Positions 15,011 through 23,389 of a stretch of 64,000 bases of DNA are shown here, piece by piece. The notes beneath the pieces are model-generated. The model saw only the letters and a program-made list of their open reading frames with translations, was not told the DNA's origin and did not search any database. The stretch is taken from positions 1 to 64,000 of the forward strand of contig CANGPS010000004.1 in assembly GCA_947456245.1 (NCBI GenBank). The letters are read 5' to 3'. The first letter of the stretch is position 1. The number at the start of each line of letters is the position of its first letter. This DNA comes from Acidimicrobiaceae bacterium (lineage in GTDB: Bacteria; Actinomycetota; Acidimicrobiia; Acidimicrobiales; RAAP-2). A program made the position numbers and the translations under genes.

Positions 15011-16090
15011 CTACGCCAACGCTGGATCGCTCAGGAGCTCCGAGAGGATGCGATGCACGCTGGCGAGCGAGTCGAGATCGACCCGCTCGTCAGGGTGGTG
15101 CGCCACGAGCGGGTCGCCGGCCCCGAAGTTGGCGGCCGGCACGCCGAGGGCGGCGAAGGTCGCCACATCAGTCCATCCGACCTTCGCCCGAACCGCTCCC
15201 CCACCAAGCTCGATCAATCGCTGCAGGACGGCGTCGTCGAGGTGTGGGGCAGCCCCGTTCGCGCCGTCATCGAGCACCACGACATCGCCGGAGTCGACGT
15301 CGAGATGGGGATCGACGATGCTGCGCACCCAGCTCAGCGCTTGGTCGACATCTCGATCCGGGGCGAACCGGTGGTTCACCACGATCGTGGCCGACCCCGG
15401 CACGACGTTGCCAGCCGAGCCGCCAGAGATGCCCACCACCTGGATCTGCTCGGCGAATGGCACGCCATCGATGAGGGCGACGCGCGGATTGGCGCCCTCG
15501 GCGGCCAGCGCAGCGAGCAGAGGAACCGAGCGGTGGATGGCGTTGATCCCCATGAACGGTCGGGCGGTGTGCGCCGTGACCCCTGCGAGGGTGATCGAGA
15601 CTCGGAGCGTCCCCTGACAGCCAGCCTCGACCACGCCATCTGTTGGCTCGCCCAGGATGGCCACCTCGCCCTCGAGCAGGGTCGGGTCCACCCGTTCGAT
15701 CTCGAGCAGCCCGCTCTCAGACCGTCCGATCTCCTCTCGGGCGTAGAAGATCCAAGTCAGATCGACCGTTGGCTCCTCGAGAGATGCGGCGAGCAGCAGC
15801 ATCGCCGCCACCGTCCCCTTCATGTCAGCCGCACCGAGCCCCCACAGCACCCGGCCCTCCACCCGTGCGATCGCCTCCCCCGTCGACACCGTGTCGAGAT
15901 GGCCCGCCACCACGACCCGTCGCCTCCGGCCGAGAGAGGTCCGGGCGATCACGTTGTCTCCGATGCGAAGGACCTCGAGGTGGGCTGCGGCGTTGAGCCT
16001 CGCCTCCACGAGATCGGCCAGCGCCCCCTCGTGGCGGCTGGGCGACGCCAGGTTCACGAGGTCGATCGCCAGCTCGTCGAGCTGCGTCAC
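15011..16090 (-). CDS. dapE: Succinyl-diaminopimelate desuccinylase
   Basis: A 359-residue M20-family metallopeptidase that removes succinate from N-succinyl-LL-diaminopimelate. Visible metal and catalytic segments are VVAGHLDTVS (His and Asp near residue 65), GLGAADMKGTVAAM (bridging Asp), FYAREEIG (general base Glu with a second Glu) and EPTDGVVEAGCQGTLR. The length fits actinobacterial DapE. Its ATG overlaps the dapD stop by ATGA, the strongest evidence for the assignment within the generic M20 family. It closes the dapC-dapD-dapE run. Confidence 0.92.
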   Translation of the reverse strand: MTQLDELAIDLVNLASPSRHEGALADLVEARLNAAAHLEVLRIGDNVIARTSLGRRRRVVVAGHLDTVSTGEAIARVEGRVLWGLGAADMKGTVAAMLLLAASLEEPTVDLTWIFYAREEIGRSESGLLEIERVDPTLLEGEVAILGEPTDGVVEAGCQGTLRVSITLAGVTAHTARPFMGINAIHRSVPLLAALAAEGANPRVALIDGVPFAEQIQVVGISGGSAGNVVPGSATIVVNHRFAPDRDVDQALSWVRSIVDPHLDVDSGDVVVLDDGANGAAPHLDDAVLQRLIELGGGAVRAKVGWTDVATFAALGVPAANFGAGDPLVAHHPDERVDLDSLASVHRILSELLSDPALA

Positions 16091-16917
16091 GTGGCCACTC
16101 CGTGGTCGCGCAGGACCTCGTTCAGCTGGACCTTGTCGTGGCGCTCACCCTCGGTCAACGTCTCAAGGATCAGCACGCAGGGAAGGAAGAACTCCCCGCC
16201 GGGGAACTCCCTGCGTCGAGATGCCCCGACGGCGACCGACCACGCCGGAACCTCGCCGCGGCTGACCTCCACGCCCGACTTCGAGTCGATGACCGGGATC
16301 GAGGGGTTGAGGATGGTCCCGGCACCGAGCACCGCTCCGCGGCCGACTCGCGCACCTTCGACGACCATGCAGCGGCTGCCGATGAAGGCCTCGTCCTCGA
16401 TGACAACCGGACGAGCGTTGGGAGGCTCGAGAACGCCGCCGATGCCCACGCCGCCCGCGAGGTGGACGTCAGCCCCGATCTGCGCGCAGGAGCCGACCGT
16501 CGCCCACGTGTCGACCATCGAGCGCTCGCCGACACGCGCCCCGATGTTCACGTAGCTGGGCATCAGCACCGAACCGGGCGCGAGGTAGGAGCCCCAGCGG
16601 GCTGACGCCCCGGGCACCACCCGAACCCCAGCCTCCTGGAAGCCTCGCTTGAGCGGCAGCTTGTCGGCGAACTCGAAGGGTCCGACGGTCACCGTCTCGA
16701 TGCTGCGCAGTCGGAACAGCAGGAGGATGGCCTCCTTCAGCCACTGGTGGACCACGACCTCGCCGGTGGCTGGATCGACGTCCGCCACCCGTTCGACGCC
16801 CCGGTCGAGCAGGTCGATCGCCTCGATGACGAGGCGCTCGGCCTCCTTGTCGCCCGGCTGCAGCGAGGCCGCGTCGGCGTAGAGCTCAGAGATGGAGATG
16901 GAGAGATCGGTGGTCAC
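16087..16917 (-). CDS. dapD: 2,3,4,5-tetrahydropyridine-2,6-dicarboxylate N-succinyltransferase
   Basis: A 276-residue DapD that acylates tetrahydrodipicolinate with succinyl-CoA, committing lysine and diaminopimelate synthesis to the succinylase branch. The left-handed beta-helix is built of hexapeptide repeats (VLMPSYVNIGARVGERSMVD, GSCAQIGADVHLAGGVGIGG). The family segment VNIGARVGE and an active-site Glu/Asp region are present. The start is a GTG at 16917, seven bases behind TACCAT, so it is probably leaderless. It is separated from dapC by 31 bp. Confidence 0.95.
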   Translation of the reverse strand: MTTDLSISISELYADAASLQPGDKEAERLVIEAIDLLDRGVERVADVDPATGEVVVHQWLKEAILLLFRLRSIETVTVGPFEFADKLPLKRGFQEAGVRVVPGASARWGSYLAPGSVLMPSYVNIGARVGERSMVDTWATVGSCAQIGADVHLAGGVGIGGVLEPPNARPVVIEDEAFIGSRCMVVEGARVGRGAVLGAGTILNPSIPVIDSKSGVEVSRGEVPAWSVAVGASRRREFPGGEFFLPCVLILETLTEGERHDKVQLNEVLRDHGVAT

Positions 16918-16924
16918 AGCCGCA

Positions 16925-16930
16925 ATGGTA
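16925..16930 (-). promoter_or_regulatory. -10-like element (TACCAT) for dapD
   Basis: TACCAT on the minus strand with seven bases to the dapD GTG lies in the 31-bp gap after dapC. It would provide an internal promoter for dapD-dapE independent of the upstream operon. Confidence 0.48.
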
Positions 16931-16948
16931 GCGGCGGGACCCGACGGC

Positions 16949-18067
16949 TCACGGGGAGGTCAGCCGCTCCATGGCCACGACCAGCCGGTCGGTGGGCTGG
17001 ACCACGGCCACCCGGAAGTGCCCGGAGCCCGCCGGACCATAGAGGTCTCCCGGACTGACCAGCATCCCCGACGTCCGTGCGATGTCCTCCGCCGCCACCC
17101 ACGCGTCGGCCTGGTCGTCGCGGATGGGCACCCAGAGGTAGAAGGTGCCCGATGGCATCGCGGCGTCGTAGCCGGCCGACTTGAGGCCCTCCGCCACGAG
17201 TCCGAGGCGCTCGAGGTACCGATCACGCTGCGCGTCGACATGGGTGTCATCGGCCAGCGCCACCGCTGCGGCAGCCTGGACGGGACCGGGCACCATCATC
17301 CCGGCATGCTGTCGGACGCTTCGCAGGTACCCCACGACCTCAGGATCACCTGCGTAGAACCCGACTCGCAGACCCGCGAGGTTCGATCGCTTCGACAGCG
17401 AGTGGACTGCGAGCACCCCATCGAGGCCGCTCGTCAGGATCGTCTGTGGGGACGTCGCCCAGGTGAACTCGGTGTAGCACTCGTCCGAGAGCACGAGCAC
17501 GTCGACAGCCCTCCCCCACTCCGCCGCCGCCGCCAGGTCATCGAGCTCGCCGGTCGGGTTCGATGGGGAGTTCGACCACAGCACCAGCGCCGACGCAGCA
17601 ATCTCTGGGCTGATCGAAGCGAGGTCGAGCCGTCCATCAACCATTGGGACGGCAACCGCCCTGAGCCCTGCGAGCTCCGCGCCCATGGCATAGGTCGGAT
17701 AGCTGACCTCCGGGTAGAGGACGATCGATCGATCTGGCTGCCGCAGGTGGAGATGGTGCACCACCGAGGCCACGAGCTCCTTGGTCCCGATGCAGGCGGC
17801 AAGACCGCTGGCGGGCACCTCTACACCGAAGCGTCGCTCCATCCATGCTCGGCCCGCATCGAGCAGGGCGGCCGAGCCGGCCGAGGTGGGATACCCGCGT
17901 TCGGTCCCCGAGGTGGCCAGGGCGTCGAGGACAGCACCGGGTGGTGGATCGTACGGTGTCCCAATCGAGCAGTCGACGACCCCGCCGACGTGCTCGTCAG
18001 CCTGGAGGCGGATCCCCGCGAGCCGCTCGTAGGGATAGGGCGGCGGGACGAACCCCGGTGCGGTCAT
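16949..18067 (-). CDS. dapC: Succinyldiaminopimelate transaminase
   Basis: A 372-residue fold-type I aminotransferase that converts N-succinyl-2-amino-6-ketopimelate to succinyl-diaminopimelate using glutamate. Features include the NSPSNPTGE loop, LVLSDECYTEF (Asp that contacts the PLP nitrogen, then Tyr) and the PLP lysine in VHSLSKRSNLAGLR. The actinobacterial DapC type begins with a PYPYERLAGIR-like segment, as here. It overlaps hflX by ATGA upstream and is followed by dapD and dapE, which supports DapC over a generic class I aminotransferase. Confidence 0.93.
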   Translation of the reverse strand: MTAPGFVPPPYPYERLAGIRLQADEHVGGVVDCSIGTPYDPPPGAVLDALATSGTERGYPTSAGSAALLDAGRAWMERRFGVEVPASGLAACIGTKELVASVVHHLHLRQPDRSIVLYPEVSYPTYAMGAELAGLRAVAVPMVDGRLDLASISPEIAASALVLWSNSPSNPTGELDDLAAAAEWGRAVDVLVLSDECYTEFTWATSPQTILTSGLDGVLAVHSLSKRSNLAGLRVGFYAGDPEVVGYLRSVRQHAGMMVPGPVQAAAAVALADDTHVDAQRDRYLERLGLVAEGLKSAGYDAAMPSGTFYLWVPIRDDQADAWVAAEDIARTSGMLVSPGDLYGPAGSGHFRVAVVQPTDRLVVAMERLTSP

Positions 18068-19347
18068 ATCGCCTCCTCGAACGCTGCGAACCGGGCACGC
18101 CCGGCCTCGTCCAGCACCACCGTCACCACCGAGCCCTCCTCGTCATGTGACACGTCGACCACCTCACCCTCTCGGTGCGCAGCCGCCACGACATCACCGC
18201 GGTCGTGCGGGATCCGGAGGCGCACCATCGAGTCCTGGCCTCGCAGGCGGTCTCCGATCGTCCGCAACAGGTCCTCGACTCCGAGCCCATCCTTCGCCGA
18301 GATCACCACCGAACCCGGATGGGCCGCAGCGAGGCGCTCCGCCTCCGCAGGCGAGCGATCCGCCTTGTTGATCACCACTAGCTCGGGCACCTCGCCAGCA
18401 CCGATCTCCTCAAGCACGGCATGGACCGCCGCCATCTGGCCCTCCGGGTCGGCGGCCGAGGCGTCGACCACGTGGAGCAGCATGTCAGCGAGGCGAACCG
18501 AGTCCAACGTTGATCGGAAGGCCTCGACGAGCTCGTGGGGCAGCTTGGCGACGAATCCCACCGTGTCGGTCACGAGGACCGTCTCACCCCCTGGCAGGGC
18601 GAGCTGACGGGTGCGCGGGTCGAGCGTCTCGAACAGTCGGTCGGCTGCCGGGACGCCCGCATCGGTCAGCTCGTTGAGGAGGGTCGACTTGCCGGCATTG
18701 GTGTAGCCGACGAGGGCCATCTCCCGACGTCGTCCTCGCTGGCGCTGAGCGCGCTGGAGCGTGCGGGTCTTGTCGACGGCGCGCAGGTCCGCCTCGAGGC
18801 GGTGCATCCGCCGTACGAGCCGACGACGGTCCACCTCGAGCTGGGTCTCGCCCGGCCCCCTCGTCCCGATCCCACCGGCCTGCTGGGACAGCCCGTGACC
18901 TCGGCCACGCAGGCGGGGCAGCCGGTACCGGAGCAGCGCAAGCTCGACCTGAGCCCGCCCCTCAGGGGTACGGGCATTCTGGGCGAAGATGTCGAGGATC
19001 ACCGCCGTCCGATCGATCGCCGTCCGCCCGAGGATCCGCTCGAGGTTGCGCTGCTGCGCAGGACTCAGGTCATGGTCGAAGACCACGGTGTCGACGTCAT
19101 GGACGAGGCAGAGCTCGTGGAGCTCCGCCACCTTCCCGGACCCGAGGAAGGTGGCCGGATCCGGAGCCGGACGTCGCTGGATGATGCGGTCGACCACATC
19201 GGCCCCGGCGGTGAGCACCAGCGACTCAAGCTCGTCGAGCTCTGCGTCGAGCAGATCCGGGTCGGAGCCGGGGAAGAGCACGCCGACGAGGATGATGCGC
19301 TCTCGGAACGACCGATCGATGAGGGTGTCGGGGAGGATGGTGCTCAC
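18064..19347 (-). CDS. hflX: GTPase HflX, ribosome-rescue factor
   Basis: A 427-residue HflX. An N-terminal nucleotide-binding domain contains GSGKVAEL and TVVFDHDLSPAQQRNLE, followed by a coiled helical linker with GRGHGLSQQAGGIGTRGPGE. The G domain shows GYTNAGKST (P-loop), DTVGF (G3) and NKAD (G4). HflX splits stalled or stressed 70S ribosomes. The frame extends upstream to 19599 within dapF, but the GTG at 19347 overlaps the dapF stop (GTGA) and matches the usual start. It is cotranscribed between dapF and dapC, a common actinobacterial association. Confidence 0.94.
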   Translation of the reverse strand: MSTILPDTLIDRSFRERIILVGVLFPGSDPDLLDAELDELESLVLTAGADVVDRIIQRRPAPDPATFLGSGKVAELHELCLVHDVDTVVFDHDLSPAQQRNLERILGRTAIDRTAVILDIFAQNARTPEGRAQVELALLRYRLPRLRGRGHGLSQQAGGIGTRGPGETQLEVDRRRLVRRMHRLEADLRAVDKTRTLQRAQRQRGRRREMALVGYTNAGKSTLLNELTDAGVPAADRLFETLDPRTRQLALPGGETVLVTDTVGFVAKLPHELVEAFRSTLDSVRLADMLLHVVDASAADPEGQMAAVHAVLEEIGAGEVPELVVINKADRSPAEAERLAAAHPGSVVISAKDGLGVEDLLRTIGDRLRGQDSMVRLRIPHDRGDVVAAAHREGEVVDVSHDEEGSVVTVVLDEAGRARFAAFEEAI

Positions 19348-20132
19348 AGGACCCGCTCGAGCGGAACGATCAGGTCGGCGATGTGCGCAACCCGGCCCGA
19401 CAGCGTGGCCTCCTGGCCATCGAACGCGACCTCGAGCGCTCCCCCGGGGTTCCTGACCTCGACCGTGTCGCCGACCAGCTTGAGCGAGCGTGCGACCGCC
19501 GCGGCGGCACATGAGCCCGAGCCGCAGGCCATCGTGAGCCCCACCCCCCGCTCGTAGACGACCAGATCGATGGTTCCCTCGCCCGACACAGCGATCCACT
19601 CGACGTTGATCCCGCCAGGTCGCTCCGCCTGCAGTCGTCTGCCCTCGACCTCGGCGTCCACCGAGCCGAGGTCATCGAGGACGATGACCAGGTGCGGGTT
19701 GCCGACGTCGACGGTCCCCCGTCGACCCTCGGCATCGATCGCCAGCACGTCGACGGTCCCCATGGCCGCAGCGGTCATGGCGTGTCGGCCGTCGAGCTCG
19801 TCGCAGTGGACGCGTCTGAGCCCGGCGCCGGTCATGACGTTGAACGACCCGGGGGCCACGAGGCCGCTGCGGACCGCCTCGTGCACCACGCACCGCAGCC
19901 CATTGCCGGAGATCTCCGCCGGCGAGCCGTCGGCGTTGGCCAAGCGCATGGTGATGTCCCCCCCATGGGTGCCGGCCGTGATCGTGATCACCCCATCAGC
20001 TCCGACCCCGAGGTGACGATCAGCCAGCCAGCGCACCTCGTCGGCCGTGAGGCGGACGCGATCGTCGAGGTCGACCATGAGGAGGAAGTCGTTGCCTGCA
20101 CCCTCGTGCTTGGAGATGCCGATCGAGGTCAC
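19344..20132 (-). CDS. dapF: Diaminopimelate epimerase
   Basis: A 262-residue DapF that interconverts LL- and meso-diaminopimelate without cofactor. The N-terminal KHEGAGNDFLLM motif is present. The two catalytic cysteines are in SGNGLRC (near residue 79) and ACGSGSCAAA (near 206), and NPHLV is also conserved. It starts with GTG four bases after miaA ends and overlaps hflX. meso-DAP is needed for peptidoglycan and is the crosslinking residue for the L,D-transpeptidase in this window. Confidence 0.95.
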   Translation of the reverse strand: MTSIGISKHEGAGNDFLLMVDLDDRVRLTADEVRWLADRHLGVGADGVITITAGTHGGDITMRLANADGSPAEISGNGLRCVVHEAVRSGLVAPGSFNVMTGAGLRRVHCDELDGRHAMTAAAMGTVDVLAIDAEGRRGTVDVGNPHLVIVLDDLGSVDAEVEGRRLQAERPGGINVEWIAVSGEGTIDLVVYERGVGLTMACGSGSCAAAAVARSLKLVGDTVEVRNPGGALEVAFDGQEATLSGRVAHIADLIVPLERVL

Positions 20133-20136
20133 GGGC

Positions 20137-21129
20137 TCAGTCTCTCACCTGAGTAGGTCGACGAGCCTCCGCGAGGGCCTCACCCAGGGCGGTGGCGGCC
20201 CCCTCTCTCGTCGTCGCCCATCGGATCCGAGGATCGCGCCGGAACCACGAGATCTGCCGACGCACGAGGACCCGGGTCCTGCGGATCGTCTCGGCGATCG
20301 CCTCATCGAGGGTGATCGCCCCCGAGAGGTGATCGATGATCTCCCGGTAGCCGATCGCCTGGGCTGCCGTGCGCGACAGGCCCCTCCGGTCGTCGACGAG
20401 CGCCGCCACCTCGTCGAGCAGTCCCGCGTCGACCCAGCCCCGGATCCTGCGCTCAACAGCATCGAGCACCGCCTCGAGATCCGGCAGCAGGCCGACCTGG
20501 GCGATCGATGCCGGCGGATACTCCTCCAAGCCTGGTCCAAACGAGGAGAAGGGCACCCCGGCGCCCTCGCAGACCTCGAGAGCCCGCACGATCCGTCGGA
20601 CGTTCCCCGGTTCGATCCGCCCGGCCGCGACGGGGTCGAGCCCAACGAGCTTGGCATGCAGCGCCGAGGGCCCGCCCGGGAGCGTCGCCTCAGCCTCAAG
20701 GGCCATCCGCACCGAGGGATACTGCCCCGGGATGTCGAGGCGATCGATCACCGCCCGGTGATAGAGGCCGGTCCCTCCGACGAGGAGCGGGATGCGGCCT
20801 CGCAGCTCGATGTCATCGACGGCGGCGAGCGCCAAGTCCTGGAACAGCGACATGGTGCAGTCATCCCACGGCTCGAGGACGTCGAGCAGGTGGTGAGGGA
20901 CCCCGGATCGTTCGGCCACGGTCGGCGTCGCAGTCCCGATGTCCATGCGGCGGTAGACCGCCATCGAGTCGATGGAGACGATCTCAACGTCTCCATCTCG
21001 CAGGGCGGCCTCGATCGCCACCGCGGACTTGCCCGACGCCGTCGGACCGACGAGGGCGACGGCCTGCGGGTGGAGCTCAGGCAGGGCGCAGCTCCAGCCT
21101 GCGCACCGTCCTCGACGGCGCGACCACAC
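20137..21129 (-). CDS. miaA: tRNA dimethylallyltransferase
   Basis: A MiaA enzyme that transfers dimethylallyl to A37 of tRNAs reading U-starting codons. The P-loop is LVGPTASGKSAVAIE, followed by VSIDSMAVYRRMDIGTA, PLLVGGTGLY and an RRQISWFRRDPRIRW-like C-terminal tRNA-binding segment. The only standard start before the P-loop is a GTG at 21129, which gives 330 residues and a 53-bp overlap with miaB. Family members usually begin about ten residues before the P-loop, so a CTG near 21084 is a possible alternative. It follows miaB, whose methylthiolation acts on the product of MiaA. Confidence 0.92.
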   Translation of the reverse strand: MWSRRRGRCAGWSCALPELHPQAVALVGPTASGKSAVAIEAALRDGDVEIVSIDSMAVYRRMDIGTATPTVAERSGVPHHLLDVLEPWDDCTMSLFQDLALAAVDDIELRGRIPLLVGGTGLYHRAVIDRLDIPGQYPSVRMALEAEATLPGGPSALHAKLVGLDPVAAGRIEPGNVRRIVRALEVCEGAGVPFSSFGPGLEEYPPASIAQVGLLPDLEAVLDAVERRIRGWVDAGLLDEVAALVDDRRGLSRTAAQAIGYREIIDHLSGAITLDEAIAETIRRTRVLVRRQISWFRRDPRIRWATTREGAATALGEALAEARRPTQVRD

Positions 21130-22468
21130 GTCGGAGCTCTCCCTCGAGGAAGTGAGGAGCCCCCCTCGTGATCGTCGCCTCGACGATGGCTCCGGGACGG
21201 ACGGCCACTGGGTCCTCCGACCGGAAGTGGACGAGCTTCCCCTGGCGGGTGCGGCCGCTCGTCACGGTGTCGTCGCGCTTCGACGGACCCTCCACCAGCA
21301 GCTGCTCGATCCGTCCGACCCTCGCCTCATGCTTGACCAGCGCCGAGCGCTCGACGACGAGGTGCAGCCGCTCGAAGCGATCAGCCACCACGTCGGGATC
21401 GATGAAGGTCGCGGGATCCTGCGCCGCCCTCGTCCCCGGGCGCGGCGAGAAGATGAAGGTGTAGGCGCTGTCGAACTCCGCCTCTGCCGCCACGGCAAGC
21501 GTCTGCTCGAAGTCCTCCTCGGTCTCCCCGGGGAACCCGACGATGATGTCGGTGGTCACCGCGAGGTCGTCGATCGCCGCCCTCGCCGCGGCGAGGCGCT
21601 CGAGGTACCGACCTGCGGTGTACCCCCGCCGCATCGCCGCCAGGACCGCATCGGACCCAGACTGCAGCGGCAGATGCAGCTGGTTGCAGACCGCGTCGGT
21701 GGTCGCCATGGACTCAATGGTCTCGGGACGAAGGTCCTTTGGGTGCGGGCTCGTGAACCGCACGCGATCGATGCCCTCGACAGAACCGACCGCCTCGAGC
21801 AGCTCAGCGAACAGGGGGCGACGCTTGGTGATGTCCCGGCCATAGGAGTTCACGTTCTGGCCGAGGAGGGTGACCTCGACCACGCCACGGCTGGCGAGGA
21901 GCTCCGCTTCGGCAACGATGTCGTCGAGGGGTCGCGAGATCTCCGGCCCACGGACCGAGGGGACGATGCAGTAGGCGCAGGAGTTGTCGCAGCCGGTCTG
22001 GATGGTGATCCACGCTGCCCATGGCACCTCTCGGACCGCTGCGAGGGCGGGCGCCGCGTCGGTCATCTCGACGGGATCAGGTGCATCGAGGATCTCGGTG
22101 ATCGGGCCGTCGATGGCCGCCTGGCGCAGCAGCACGGGGGTGCGGGTGATGTTGTGCGTCCCCACCACCACGTCGATGTGGTCGGCACGCTCCCGGAGGG
22201 CGCCCTTGTCCTTCTGCGACAGGCACCCCGTCACGGCGATCTGCATCTCAGGGCGCGCCGCCTTGAGCGACCGCAGGTGGCCGAGGTGGCCATAGAGCTT
22301 GTTGTCCGCGTTCTCCCGGATGCAGCAGGTGTTCAGCACGACGACGTCGGCCTCGTCGAGGTCGTCCGTCGCCTCGAGGCCGTCCGCCACGAGCAGGCCG
22401 GCGAGCCGCTCGGAGTCGTGCTCGTTCATCTGGCAGCCGAAGGTGCGGATGAGGAACTTGCGGGTCAC
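21077..22468 (-). CDS. miaB: tRNA-2-methylthio-N6-dimethylallyladenosine synthase
   Basis: A 463-residue radical-SAM methylthiotransferase acting on i6A37. It has the N-terminal UPF0004 domain (RTFGCQMNEHDSERL with its first cysteine, then NTCCIRENA and VTGCLSQ). The radical-SAM cluster motif is GCDNSCAYCIVP (CxxxCxxC) near residue 160, and a C-terminal TRAM domain follows. The six cysteines for two 4Fe-4S clusters are present. It starts with a GTG six bases after TACACT and overlaps miaA, so both modification steps are made together. Confidence 0.95.
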   Translation of the reverse strand: MTRKFLIRTFGCQMNEHDSERLAGLLVADGLEATDDLDEADVVVLNTCCIRENADNKLYGHLGHLRSLKAARPEMQIAVTGCLSQKDKGALRERADHIDVVVGTHNITRTPVLLRQAAIDGPITEILDAPDPVEMTDAAPALAAVREVPWAAWITIQTGCDNSCAYCIVPSVRGPEISRPLDDIVAEAELLASRGVVEVTLLGQNVNSYGRDITKRRPLFAELLEAVGSVEGIDRVRFTSPHPKDLRPETIESMATTDAVCNQLHLPLQSGSDAVLAAMRRGYTAGRYLERLAAARAAIDDLAVTTDIIVGFPGETEEDFEQTLAVAAEAEFDSAYTFIFSPRPGTRAAQDPATFIDPDVVADRFERLHLVVERSALVKHEARVGRIEQLLVEGPSKRDDTVTSGRTRQGKLVHFRSEDPVAVRPGAIVEATITRGAPHFLEGELRRVVAPSRTVRRLELRPA

Positions 22469-22474
22469 CCTGAG

Positions 22475-22480
22475 AGTGTA
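22475..22480 (-). promoter_or_regulatory. -10-like element (TACACT) for miaB
   Basis: TACACT on the minus strand lies six bases from the miaB GTG, in the 29-bp gap after thrB. No Shine-Dalgarno is present, so a leaderless miaB-miaA-dapF-hflX-dapC transcript is predicted. Confidence 0.52.
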
Positions 22481-22497
22481 CGTCCCGCCGTCAGTAT

Positions 22498-23385
22498 TCA
22501 GGCCGACTCGACCCCGGTCCGATGCAGGTCACGAGCCGCCTCGCCGACGACGAGGCCTCGACGGTCGGCCTTGAGCTCGAGCACCTGTCCGGCGACACCG
22601 TCGGCCGCCATGGACCTCCGAGCGGCTTCCGCCACGGCCGCAGCCTCACCAGGTCCGCACATCCCCAGGATGCTGGGGCCGGCCCCAGACCAGCACGAGG
22701 CGCGGGCTCCCCCGGCGAGCAGCGCTGCCATCAGTGCAGGAGCCTCAGGGAACAACGACGCGCGGTAGGGCTGGTGGAGGCGGTCCTCGGTCGCCTCCTT
22801 GGCGAGGAACCGATGGTCGGCGAGTCCGGCCACGAGCATGCCCATCCGTCCGATGTTGAAGATCGCGTCCGCCCGATCGATGGTCTCGGGAAGAGCCTGA
22901 CGCGCAGTCTTGGTCGGGACGGTGGTGTCGGGGACGATGACCACGAGCTCGATCTCGGGATCGAGGGGAAGGCGCACCACCTGCACCTGCCCGCGGATGA
23001 TGCAGGCGCTGACCAGCCCACCGACCACGCTGGCGGCGGCATTCTCCGGATGTCCGTCAAGTCGTGCAGCCACGGCAAGCGGATCCGGCGAGCCCGCCGC
23101 AGCGGCCGCAGCCACCGCCAGAGCAGCCGAGGAGCCCATGCCTCGGGCCACGGGGATCTCGGATCGGACCGTGATGGCGAGCCGATCATGGCCGGCGACC
23201 TCGATCGCCACGCGGGCGGCGAGGTGGGTGGCGTTGTCAGAGAGCCCGGCTCCCTCGCCCTCGCTCCGGACGATCAGCTTCGACGCCGGCTCGATCTCCA
23301 CTTCGACCCAGCGCTCGAGTGCCAACGCCAGCGCGTCGAAGCCGGGTCCGAGGTTGGCCGAGCTGGCGGGGGCGCTTGCGAGCAC
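22498..23385 (-). CDS. thrB: Homoserine kinase
   Basis: A 295-residue GHMP kinase. The N-terminal SAPASSANLGPGFDALALAL segment is the typical ThrB start, the ATP loop is PVARGMGSSAALAVAA near residue 90, and a third motif includes SGAGPSILGM near 245. The enzyme phosphorylates homoserine for threonine synthesis. It begins with GTG at 23385, only four bases after the carboxypeptidase stop, yet has its own -10-like TAACCT six bases upstream. No thrC or hom lies beside it here. Confidence 0.92.
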   Translation of the reverse strand: MLASAPASSANLGPGFDALALALERWVEVEIEPASKLIVRSEGEGAGLSDNATHLAARVAIEVAGHDRLAITVRSEIPVARGMGSSAALAVAAAAAAGSPDPLAVAARLDGHPENAAASVVGGLVSACIIRGQVQVVRLPLDPEIELVVIVPDTTVPTKTARQALPETIDRADAIFNIGRMGMLVAGLADHRFLAKEATEDRLHQPYRASLFPEAPALMAALLAGGARASCWSGAGPSILGMCGPGEAAAVAEAARRSMAADGVAGQVLELKADRRGLVVGEAARDLHRTGVESA

Positions 23386-23389
23386 GACC

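Noticed and set aside
14429-16555. A 708-codon plus-strand frame across dapE and dapD
   Set aside because: It lies opposite two well-supported enzymes and shows no recognisable domain.
19348-19599. N-terminal extension of HflX to 19599
   Set aside because: It overlaps dapF and is Gly/Arg-rich noise. The GTG at 19347 gives the expected length and a GTGA overlap.
20972-22768. A 598-codon plus-strand frame across miaB
   Set aside because: It is antisense to motif-bearing MiaB and thrB, and its own composition is low complexity.
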